Part shown: positions 51,033-58,856 of the stretch, in pieces
How the letters are laid out: each line of letters opens with the position of its first letter
How positions within the stretch are numbered: position 1 is the first letter of the stretch
Source: JANQEA01 sp964466035
Lineage (GTDB): Bacteria > Bipolaricaulota > Bipolaricaulia > UBA7950 > UBA9294
Direction: 5' to 3'
Assembly (NCBI GenBank): GCA_964466035.1
Contig: CAYXLR010000003.1
Coordinates: 67,040 to 131,039 of the forward strand
DNA: 64,000 bases
The notes under the pieces: model-generated
What the model was told of the DNA's origin: nothing
Database searches by the model: none
What the model saw: only the letters and a program-made list of their open reading frames with translations
Translations under genes and position numbers: made by a program

Positions 51033-52047
51033 CCTGCTCGGCCTTCGCCGGCTCCCTCTCCTCGAGTCCGGCCTTCGCCCGGATCGCCGCCTCGAGCTGG
51101 TCGGCCAGCGCCGGATCCTCCTCCAACGCCGCGGCGCTGTTGCCGATCCCCTGGCCGAGGCGCTGATCGCCGAAGGAGTACCAGGATCCGCTTCGGGAGA
51201 CGAGGCCGAGCGCCTCTCCGGTGTTCAGCAGGTCGCGCGAGCGGACGATCCCCCGGCCGTAGATGACGTCGAACTTGGCCTCTTTGAACGGAGGAGCGAC
51301 CTTGTTCTTCACCACGCGCACGTTGATGTTGTGCCCGACGCGCTCGGTCCCTTCCTCGATCCGCCCGGACCCCCACAGCTGGAGTCGGACCGACGCGTAG
51401 AACTTCAGCGCCCAGCCGCCGGAGGTCGTCGTGGACGGTCCGAAGCGCGACGCGCTGATCCTCGAGCGCATCTGGTTCGTGAACACGACCATCGTCTTCG
51501 ACTGCGAGATCGCGCCGGAGAGCTTCCGCATCGCCTGGCTCATCAACCGGGCCTGCAGCCCGACCGTCGGCTCGCCCATCTGCCCCTCGATCTCGGCCGT
51601 CGGCACGAGCGCGGCGACCGAGTCGATCACGATGATGTCGATCGCTCCGCTGCGGGTCAGCTGCTCGGTGATCTCGAGCGCCTGCTCCCCCGAGTTCGGC
51701 TGCGAGATGAGCATGTGATCCAGGTCGACGCCGAGCGCCCGGCTGTACGTCGGGTCGAGCGCGTGCTCGGCGTCGATGAACGCCGCCGTCCCGCCCCGCT
51801 TCTGCACCTCGGCGATGATGTGAAGGGCGAGGGTCGTCTTCCCGCTCGCCTCCATCCCGAAGATCTCGACGATCCGCCCGCGGGGAATCCCCCCGACGCC
51901 GAGTGCGATGTCGAGCGCGAGCGATCCCGAGGGGACGGACTCGACCTGGAGAACCTGGGCCCCGTCGCCGAGCCACATGATGGAGCCTTCGCCGTACGCC
52001 TTCTTGATCTGTTTGAGCGTGCTTTCCAGGACCTCCCGCTTGCCCAT
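51004..52047 (-). CDS. recA: Recombinase A, divergent
   Basis: A 347-residue strand-exchange ATPase. Family signatures are PSGSLALDIALGVGGIPRGRIVE, FIDAEHALDPTYSRALGVD, IIVIDSVAALVPTAEIEG and ALKFYASVRL. Two conserved places differ from usual: the P-loop reads GMEASGKTT (residues 64-72; normally GPESSGKTT) and loop L2 reads ISASRFGPSTTTSGG (normally IGVMFGNPETTTGG). The C-terminus is acidic. The ATG at 52047 follows AGGGGGG. It starts the recA-recX-ispF unit. Confidence 0.95.
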   Translation of the reverse strand: MGKREVLESTLKQIKKAYGEGSIMWLGDGAQVLQVESVPSGSLALDIALGVGGIPRGRIVEIFGMEASGKTTLALHIIAEVQKRGGTAAFIDAEHALDPTYSRALGVDLDHMLISQPNSGEQALEITEQLTRSGAIDIIVIDSVAALVPTAEIEGQMGEPTVGLQARLMSQAMRKLSGAISQSKTMVVFTNQMRSRISASRFGPSTTTSGGWALKFYASVRLQLWGSGRIEEGTERVGHNINVRVVKNKVAPPFKEAKFDVIYGRGIVRSRDLLNTGEALGLVSRSGSWYSFGDQRLGQGIGNSAAALEEDPALADQLEAAIRAKAGLEEREPAKAEQDAGETDVEE

Positions 52048-52075
52048 GTTCCCCCCTAATTCGACTCTTTCCGCC

Positions 52076-52104
52076 ATTCTAGGTCATGCCCCGAGGCGGT
52101 TCAA
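52076..52104 (-). promoter_or_regulatory. Promoter of recA
   Basis: TTGAAC (52099-52104), 17-bp spacer and TAGAAT (52076-52081) on the minus strand. I see neither a CTGT-N8-ACAG nor a GAAC-N4-GTTC LexA box nearby. Confidence 0.75.
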
Positions 52105-52171
52105 GCAGTTTTTCCGATACTTTCTGACAAGAAGTACGTCTCATTGATTCGATGTAAGGCGTCGCGGAGGC

Positions 52172-53119
52172 CTACGGATTTCCGGGTCGGATCTCCTTCG
52201 CCTTCTCGACGAAGCCGGCCGCGGCCCCGCGATCGACGCCACGGAGCCGGAACGTCCCGTCGGGCGTCTCGACGCTCAGCACGTCCCCCCGAAGCGAGAA
52301 CGCCACCCGCTCGACCGCCTGCTCGCGCTTCATCCCGAACACGCCGAGCGACACGCCGACCAGCCGCTGCGTGAAGCGAGCGATCGTTCGCTGCAGGAAG
52401 GCGGAGAACGCCCCCTCCTCCTCCGCGCGGGCCTCCTGGAGCCGATCGAGGGCGTCGCGGATGTCCTGCTTCGCGTCCTTCGCCAGCTCCACGACGATCG
52501 TCCCGCGCTCGGTCAGGACCAGCGTCAGGCGATCGGCCGCGTCGGAGATCCGCGCGACCTCCTTCATCCACGCCACCTCGACCACCCGCTCCGCGCCGAT
52601 CCCCTTCAGGTTCAGCGGGCCCATCGGAACGTAGAACAGCCCCCCACCGAGCGTAGCGAGCTCCCGAACCCGCTCGGTGACGAGGATCTGCCCCCCCTTG
52701 GCGAGCCCCGAGAGGCGCTGCGCGAGGTTGACGGCGTGGCCGATGAAATCGATGTCGGTCATCACCGGAAGCCCGCTGGAGATTCCGATCCCGACGTCGA
52801 TCGGGTCGTCCGGCGATTCCCGGTTCCGCTCGCGGATCGCCTCCTGGATCCCGCCCGCCGTCCGGATCGCGTCGTCCGGCGTCTCGAACGCGGCCATCAC
52901 GCCGTCGCCGAGCGACTTGACCAGGATTCCGAATTCGTCGATCCGTTCGCGGAGGATCTCCTCGTGCAGCTGGGCCCGTCGATAGGCGGCGCGGTCCCCC
53001 TCGCGCGCCGTGTACGTGGTGAAGCCGCGGAGGTCGCTGAACAACAGGGCGATCTCCTCACCGGCCTCGAGCTGGGCGCGGATCGTCTGCCGCAACTTGA
53101 GCGTCCTGCTCCACGACAT
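52172..53119 (-). CDS. Class III adenylate/guanylate cyclase
   Basis: A 315-residue cytosolic protein. The catalytic domain (residues 22-190) has both metal Asp residues (ALLFSDLRGFTTYT and VKSLGDGVMAAF), the transition-state Asn/Arg in GHAVNLAQRLSGLA, and a Lys in the base-recognition position. The C-terminal 120 residues (TLVLTERGTIVVELAKDAKQ and FRLRGVDRGAAAGFVEKAKE) are unfamiliar. There is no sensor or membrane domain at the N-terminus. The gene is divergent from a cyclic-nucleotide-binding protein gene, 87 bp away. Whether ATP or GTP is the substrate cannot be read. Confidence 0.9.
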   Translation of the reverse strand: MSWSRTLKLRQTIRAQLEAGEEIALLFSDLRGFTTYTAREGDRAAYRRAQLHEEILRERIDEFGILVKSLGDGVMAAFETPDDAIRTAGGIQEAIRERNRESPDDPIDVGIGISSGLPVMTDIDFIGHAVNLAQRLSGLAKGGQILVTERVRELATLGGGLFYVPMGPLNLKGIGAERVVEVAWMKEVARISDAADRLTLVLTERGTIVVELAKDAKQDIRDALDRLQEARAEEEGAFSAFLQRTIARFTQRLVGVSLGVFGMKREQAVERVAFSLRGDVLSVETPDGTFRLRGVDRGAAAGFVEKAKEIRPGNP

Positions 53120-53138
53120 CGACCCCCCCTCTCTCGCA

Positions 53139-53166
53139 TTGGAAAAGCGAATCGGCGTATTATATC
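53139..53166 (+). promoter_or_regulatory. Probable promoter of the CNBD gene
   Basis: TTGGAA (53139-53144), a 16-bp spacer and TATATC (53161-53166) lie in the 87-bp region between the divergent cyclase and CNBD genes. Confidence 0.5.
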
Positions 53167-53206
53167 ATCGCTTCCGGTTTCGAGTGGCGGCGAAAGGAGC
53201 GGCCGA

Positions 53207-53635
53207 ATGGATGACAAGCAGATCATCTCCCTGATGAAGGGAACGCCGATCTTCTCCAGGTTGAACGAGTCGAGCCTCAAGAGCGTGCTCAAGTCGGCGG
53301 TCCAAAAGAAGTCCCCCGCCGGGACGAAGATCGTCGAAGAGAGGAAGGGGGGCGTCGGCTTCTACCTCATCCTCGCGGGCACCGCGGAGGTCGTCCGAGA
53401 GGGCGAGAAGCTCGCCGAGCTCGACGCCGGCAACTTCTTCGGGGAGCTGGGCGTGATCGACGGCGCGCCCCGCACGGCGGACGTCGTCGCGATGACCGAC
53501 ACGAGCTGCCTCGTGATCACTCAGTGGGCCATGAAGAGCCTCATCGAGAACCATCCCGAGATCGCACAAGGGATGCTGGAAGAACTCGTTCGAAGACTGC
53601 GCGCGACCGACGAGGCGCTCCACGCCGCAGACTGA
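53207..53635 (+). CDS. Stand-alone cyclic nucleotide-binding domain protein
   Basis: A 142-residue protein that consists of a single CNBD. The phosphate-binding cassette is FFGELGVIDGAPRTADVVA, with the Glu that binds the ribose and the Arg that binds the cyclic phosphate both present. The N-terminal FSRLNESSLKSVL and C-terminal helices are typical. It has no helix-turn-helix, kinase or channel domain, so its output must come through a partner. AAGGAG precedes the ATG. The next gene begins 7 bp later. Confidence 0.9.
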   Translation: MDDKQIISLMKGTPIFSRLNESSLKSVLKSAVQKKSPAGTKIVEERKGGVGFYLILAGTAEVVREGEKLAELDAGNFFGELGVIDGAPRTADVVAMTDTSCLVITQWAMKSLIENHPEIAQGMLEELVRRLRATDEALHAAD

Positions 53636-53642
53636 GACGCCC

Positions 53643-54380
53643 TTGAGCGATCGAATCCCGCTCACGTGCCTCGGGTCCGGAGCGGCGCTGACCGACGGGC
53701 GTCGGTGGAACTCGCTCCTCATCGACGGCCGAATCCTCCTCGACCTACCGCCGACCGCCGTCGTCGAGCTGCAGCGTCTCGATCTCGAACTGACCGACAT
53801 CGATGTCGTCTTCATCAGCCATCTTCACGCCGATCACATGTTCGGTCTCCCGTTCCTGTTGCTCGAATATTGCGTCCGTCGCGAGCGGGATCGGCCCTTG
53901 TACATCGTCGGTCCTCCGGAGATCGAGGAAAGGACGGAAACGCTGTGCGATCTCGCGTGGCCGGACATGCGCGACGCCGGGTTCGTGCCCCGCGTCCCCG
54001 TCACGTACGTCGAGGTCACCGAAGACGGCGAGTACCGGGCCGGAGACCTCGCCTTCTCCGCGGTTCGGATGGAGCATTTCAACCTGACCGCGTTCGGCTA
54101 CCGCTTCACCTACAAGGGTCGGACGATCGCGTACACCGGCGACACCGGCCAATGCGAGCAGTTGGGGAAGCTCCTCGAGGGGGCGGACGTCGCGATCCTC
54201 GAGTGGACCCATCCGAAGAGGTCCGAAGACCCCGGACATCTCGACGCCCCCGCGGTCGCCCACTGGTTGAAGAGGCTGCGCGAACAGGGAACACGCGTCT
54301 TCGCCACCCACATGATGGGAACGCCCGACCCGATCGAAGGGCTCGAAGTCTGCGAGGACTGCCAGACGTACTACATCTAG
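53643..54380 (+). CDS. RNase Z-like metallo-beta-lactamase-fold hydrolase
   Basis: A 245-residue MBL-fold phosphodiesterase. The zinc motif is FISHLHADHMFGLPFLLLEY, with a further His in VRMEHFNLTAFGYRF, the bridging Asp in IAYTGDTGQC and the last His in VFATHMMG. This is the layout of the RNase Z/ElaC group, but it is shorter than true RNase Z and no tRNA-binding exosite arm is evident. It starts with TTG 7 bp after the CNBD gene, in the same operon, so it could be a phosphodiesterase linked to cyclic nucleotide signalling. Confidence 0.82.
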   Translation: MSDRIPLTCLGSGAALTDGRRWNSLLIDGRILLDLPPTAVVELQRLDLELTDIDVVFISHLHADHMFGLPFLLLEYCVRRERDRPLYIVGPPEIEERTETLCDLAWPDMRDAGFVPRVPVTYVEVTEDGEYRAGDLAFSAVRMEHFNLTAFGYRFTYKGRTIAYTGDTGQCEQLGKLLEGADVAILEWTHPKRSEDPGHLDAPAVAHWLKRLREQGTRVFATHMMGTPDPIEGLEVCEDCQTYYI

Positions 54381-54401
54381 GAGCGAAGGCGCGCCGGAAA
54401 G

Positions 54402-54545
54402 CTCAACCGCAGAGATCGCGGAGAAACGCTGAGGAAAAGACAGAAACCACGGAGCGACGGCCACTACAGAGGTGTCGAATCATCCCCTACGCTTGGGTCT
54501 TGTCCTTGCCTACCTCTGTGTCGCTCTGCGCCCTCTGCGGTTGAG
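54402..54545. repeat. 144-bp dispersed element with inverted ends (CTCAACCGCAGAG family)
   Basis: CTCAACCGCAGAG (54402-54414) and CTCTGCGGTTGAG (54533-54545) are perfect 13-bp inverted ends. Inner segments AGCGAC...ACAGAGGT and ACCTCTGTGTCGCT are also complementary. It is non-coding and fills the space between the MBL gene and tdk. Size and ends match the element at 42817-42959. Confidence 0.8.
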
Positions 54546-54560
54546 AGGTCCCGTGGTTTC

Positions 54561-55148
54561 CTACCGCTCGTAGCAGGCGCGGCAGCGGGCTTCGTAGCTG
54601 CCGATCCCGCCGACCTGGATGACCGGCCCGTCGACCGGGGCCGGCTTCCCGTCGATCAACCGCTGCGACCGCGTCGCCACCCCGCCGCAGACGACGCAGA
54701 CCGCCTGAAGCTTGTCGACCCGATCGGCGAGCGCCATCAGCTTCGGCATCGGCTCGAACGGCTCCTCGGCGAAGGTGAGGTCGAGCCCGGCGACGATCAC
54801 CCGCTTCCCCATCCGGACGAGCTCCTCGCAGAGGTCGGGCAGTCGCTCGGAGAAGAAGTTCCCCTCGTCGAACGCGACGACCGCCGCTTCATCGAGCGCT
54901 TCGTCGCCGACCAGGCTTCGCAGCGCCGCCATCGTCTCCTCGCCCGGCTCGAGGAGGTGCGCGGCGAACTCGCGTCCGTAGTGGGTCACGATGGCTTTCA
55001 AGTCGTAGCGGTCGTCGATCGTCGGCTTGAACAGGAGGATCTTCCGCCCCGCGATCCGGACGCGCTCCAGCCGCCGGATCAGCTCCTCGGTCTTCCCCGA
55101 GAACATGCAGCCGACGATCACCTCGAGCTGTCGGTTCGCCGTGTGCAC
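54561..55148 (-). CDS. tdk: Thymidine kinase (type II)
   Basis: A 195-residue salvage enzyme that phosphorylates thymidine. It has the P-loop GCMFSGKTEELIRRL, the Walker B-like FDEGNFF, the lasso residues and the structural zinc cysteines CVVCGG and CRAC. I take GTG at 55148 as start because AAAGGAGGGGG ends 3 nt before it; an in-frame ATG at 55193 would add 15 residues not typical of the family. Confidence 0.94.
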   Translation of the reverse strand: MHTANRQLEVIVGCMFSGKTEELIRRLERVRIAGRKILLFKPTIDDRYDLKAIVTHYGREFAAHLLEPGEETMAALRSLVGDEALDEAAVVAFDEGNFFSERLPDLCEELVRMGKRVIVAGLDLTFAEEPFEPMPKLMALADRVDKLQAVCVVCGGVATRSQRLIDGKPAPVDGPVIQVGGIGSYEARCRACYER

Positions 55149-55287
55149 GGCCCCCTCCTTTCGCCCCGCGCGCTGCGCTTCCGATGACCCCATGCTATGC
55201 CTCCGGAGGACGGAGGGCAAACAAGGGATCAGCCTCCGCCCTCCCGCCTGACGGGGTTTGTAACTAGAACTGAAAGCCCCCAACCAC

Positions 55288-55317
55288 AGAAAACCCTTCC
55301 GCGAGGTCGCAGAAGGG
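55288..55317 (-). terminator. Rho-independent terminator after tRNA-Glu, built from a CTCTGCG-type repeat
   Basis: On the minus strand CCCTTCTGCG and CGCGGAAGGG form a 10-bp stem (one G-T pair) with the loop ACCT, followed by TTTTCT. It lies 16 bp after the tRNA-Glu gene. The core TTCTGCGACCTCGCGG is recognisably half of the dispersed repeat family. Confidence 0.75.
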
Positions 55318-55332
55318 CTACAGCGTTCCGAC

Positions 55333-55408
55333 TGGCGGTCCCAAGGGGATTTGAACCCCTGTCGACGGGATGAGAGCCCGCTATCCTAGGCCACTAGACG
55401 ATGGGACC
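55333..55408 (-). tRNA. tRNA-Glu (anticodon CTC)
   Basis: Minus-strand cloverleaf beginning GGTCCCATCGTCTAGTGGCC. The acceptor stem GGTCCCA pairs with TGGGACC. The anticodon loop CTCTCAT is closed by GCGGG/CCCGT, giving CTC, and the T-arm carries GGTTCAAAT. CCA is encoded at the 3' end (55333-55335). Confidence 0.95.
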
Positions 55409-55446
55409 GGACTTCGCGTCAATTATCTCGCAACGGTCGTTGTGCA

Positions 55447-55722
55447 TCAAGCGGATTCGGTGCCTGCCCCGGAGCTTTTCCGCTTGACGATCTCCTCCTT
55501 CGCCGCCCCGAGTGCTTCGATCAGCTCGTCGTAGAACTCGACAGGAATCGCGATCCCCTTGCGCGTCGGCTTCCACTCGCCGTCGTCGGTCTCGTAGAAG
55601 TTGCGGATGTCGAGGTAGTCGCGTTCGCGAAACCGCGACAGGCGGACGTGGATCCGGTTCCCGAGTCCCTTGTCGATGGCACGGACAAGAATTTCGTCGG
55701 CGCTTTCGATCTGTTCGGCCAT
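55447..55722 (-). CDS. PC4/Sub1-like single-stranded DNA-binding protein
   Basis: A 91-residue protein with the PC4 core LSRFRERDYLDIRNFYETDD and GEWKPTRKGIAIPVEFYDEL. In eukaryotes PC4 is a transcription coactivator; bacterial members bind single-stranded DNA or RNA. The C-terminal tail is basic and disordered. AAGGAGGAG precedes the ATG. It sits between two tRNA genes on the same strand. TATACT lies about 28 nt upstream as a likely -10 box. Confidence 0.88.
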   Translation of the reverse strand: MAEQIESADEILVRAIDKGLGNRIHVRLSRFRERDYLDIRNFYETDDGEWKPTRKGIAIPVEFYDELIEALGAAKEEIVKRKSSGAGTESA

Positions 55723-55783
55723 CTCTCCTCCTTTGGAATGGTTTATCCGATAAGTATACAGCATGGCACCGCGAAATGAAGAA

Positions 55784-55857
55784 TGGGCCTGCCTGGATTC
55801 GAACCAGGGACCTCCCGCTTATCAGGCGAGCGCTCTAACCAACTGAGCTACAGACCC
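55784..55857 (-). tRNA. tRNA-Ile (anticodon GAT)
   Basis: Minus-strand cloverleaf beginning GGGTCTGTAGCTCAGTTGGT. The acceptor stem GGGTCTG pairs with CAGGCCC (one G-T pair). The anticodon loop CTGATAA gives GAT, and the T-arm contains GGTTCGAAT. The 3' CCA is not encoded, unlike in the neighbouring tRNA-Glu. Confidence 0.95.
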
Positions 55858-55937
55858 GGGATTTCGGCAATGGTAGCTGCCCGTGTAAATCGTGTCAAGC
55901 GACCGAATGCGGCGGAAACCACGATGTGAACGAAAGT

Positions 55938-57002
<1,065 letters not shown>

Positions 57003-57037
57003 GACGATCTAAACGTACGGGAAAGGGGGAGTCCGTT

Positions 57038-57304
57038 TCAACCGGCGGAGGCCGCAAGCTGTCCGCGGAGGAAGCCGATTTCCTCGCGGAGGGATTCGAT
57101 CTGCTCGTCCTTGTCATCGAGCCGACTGTAGAGCTGGCGAATGACCTCGTGCGTGCCGAGGACCGAGCCCTGCTGAAGCGCGCGGACGAGGTCGCGGAGG
57201 TAGACGACCTGCTCGGCCAAGATCCTCTCCACGTCGCTGGCGAGCTCGATCGCATCGAGCGAGCTCTCCTCGAGGAGCTTCTCCACGAAGTCGTTCGGCT
57301 CCAT
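57038..57304 (-). CDS. Small coiled-coil protein upstream of prfA
   Basis: An 88-residue, charged, helical protein. The C-terminal half (LYSRLDDKDEQIESLREEIG) has clear heptad spacing. I recognise no family. It has no signal peptide. No Shine-Dalgarno is seen; TAGGCT ends 6 nt before the ATG, consistent with a leaderless mRNA. Confidence 0.65.
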   Translation of the reverse strand: MEPNDFVEKLLEESSLDAIELASDVERILAEQVVYLRDLVRALQQGSVLGTHEVIRQLYSRLDDKDEQIESLREEIGFLRGQLAASAG

Positions 57305-57524
57305 GGATCGAGCCTACATCGCGTCCGAGACGGCGAACCGGACAGACGACCCGCTTCCGGCGGACGTTACGCACATCACACTCGACGCCGGCGACGGCGG
57401 ACGAAGATCGAGGAATCCGACCCGGTTCCGCCCGCCGGCAGTCCGCTTCGGATGGGCGAAATGTCCCCGCCCCGTCTTACCCCTAGTGCGGCACGACCGA
57501 CGGACATCCGGCAGGATCGTGGAA

Positions 57525-58403
57525 ATGGCCATCATCAGCGTCGATCGAAAGGCATGCATCCGCTGCGGAGCGTGCGTCGAGACCTGTTGCATCGCGGAGG
57601 TGTTCGAGCTCACCGACGAAGGGTCGTCCGCCGTTCGCCCGGAGGCCTGTTGGCAGTGCGGACAGTGCGTCGCCGTCTGCCCGACCGACGCCATCGACCA
57701 CGACGGATTCCCGCTCGAGGACTGTCCGATCATCGGCGAGAACGACGTCCCGACGCTCGACGCGCTCACGACCGCGTACCGGGCGCGCCGCTCCTGCCGG
57801 ACGTTCGAAGACAAGCCGGTTCCTCGAGAGGTCGTTCGCGATCTCGTCACCCTGGGCCGATGGGCCCCCACCGCCAGCAACAGCCAGTCGCTCGACTGGA
57901 TCGCGTTCGACGACCGAGAGAGGATCGCGGAGCTAAGCGACGCCCTGCTGTCGGAGTTCCGGCGATTCGCCAACCTGGCAGGCAACCCGATCCTCAGACC
58001 GTTCGTCTCGCTGGCGATCGGCCGCGAGGCAACCCGGAGAGCGAGGAGCGAGAGGGCTTCGATTGACCGCCTTCTTCGGCGGCACGAAGACGGCGAGGAT
58101 CCGATCTTCTACCACGCCCCCGTCGTTCTCCTCGGCCACAGCCCCGCGAGCAACGACCTCGGCCGCGACGACGCGATCTACGCCGCCTACAACATGATGC
58201 TCGCCGCCTCGCGGTTCGGCCTCGGAACCTGTCAGATCGGCCTCTTCCAGATCGCGTTCGAGAAGAGCGCGAGGTTCCGGAGGAAGGCCACGCTCCCCGA
58301 GGGGAGGACCTCCCAGGTCGTCCTGGCCGTCGGCTATCCCAAACATGCCTTCCGGCGCGCCTTGCCGCGGCGATCGCCGAACCTGACGTGGAATCCGCGG
58401 TAG
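57525..58403 (+). CDS. Ferredoxin-nitroreductase fusion protein
   Basis: A 292-residue cytosolic oxidoreductase. Residues 5-60 form a 2[4Fe-4S] ferredoxin (CIRCGACVETC and CWQCGQCVAVCP). From residue 75 a nitroreductase domain follows: RRSCRTFEDKPVPREVVRDL, WAPTASNSQSLDWI for FMN binding, and a glycine-rich C-terminal region (AASRFGLGTCQIG). Electrons probably pass from an external donor through the clusters to FMN. The ATG at 57525 is used with AGGA upstream; the frame is open for another 74 codons upstream without a convincing start. Confidence 0.92.
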   Translation: MAIISVDRKACIRCGACVETCCIAEVFELTDEGSSAVRPEACWQCGQCVAVCPTDAIDHDGFPLEDCPIIGENDVPTLDALTTAYRARRSCRTFEDKPVPREVVRDLVTLGRWAPTASNSQSLDWIAFDDRERIAELSDALLSEFRRFANLAGNPILRPFVSLAIGREATRRARSERASIDRLLRRHEDGEDPIFYHAPVVLLGHSPASNDLGRDDAIYAAYNMMLAASRFGLGTCQIGLFQIAFEKSARFRRKATLPEGRTSQVVLAVGYPKHAFRRALPRRSPNLTWNPR

Positions 58404-58490
58404 TCCCGCGCTCATTCCTGTAAGATGACACAGTTCTGTCTGTCCGCTGGGAATTCTCTATGCTCCCGTCAGGCAGGCAAAGGGGCTTGG

Positions 58491-58856
58491 ATGAACATCG
58501 AACGGCTTCGAGCGTACCTGCTGTCGTTGCCCGCTGCTGTGGAGGAGTTCCCGTTCACGCCGGAGCTTCCCGTTTTCAAGGTGATGGGGAAGATGTTCGC
58601 CTACGTGTCGCCGAACGAGTCGCCGCCCCGCCTCACGATCAAGCTCGACCCGCTGCACAGCCAGCTGCTTCGCTCCACCTACGCCGCCGTCCTCCCCGGA
58701 TACCACATGAACAAGGAGCACTGGAACACTGTCCTGCTCGACGGAAGCGTTCCCGAGGAGGAGATCCTGTCGTGGGTCGACGAGTCGTACGAGCTGGTCG
58801 TCGAAGGCCTGCCGCACCGACTGAAGAAGAACCTCGCCGATGAACGGAAGGCGTAG
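58491..58856 (+). CDS. MmcQ/YjbR family protein
   Basis: A 121-residue protein of the YjbR fold (LPAAVEEFPFTPELPVFKVM, MFAYVSPN, PGYHMNKEHWNTVLLDG, SYELVVEGLPHRLKK). Members have a CyaY-like/double-wing fold and are thought to bind DNA, but their role is not established. AAAGGGG precedes the ATG. The 3' end overlaps the next gene by 17 bp. Confidence 0.9.
   Translation: MNIERLRAYLLSLPAAVEEFPFTPELPVFKVMGKMFAYVSPNESPPRLTIKLDPLHSQLLRSTYAAVLPGYHMNKEHWNTVLLDGSVPEEEILSWVDESYELVVEGLPHRLKKNLADERKA

Noticed and set aside
51004..52170. LexA/SOS box at recA
   Set aside because: Neither the E. coli-type nor the Bacillus-type box is present upstream; only a plain promoter is seen.
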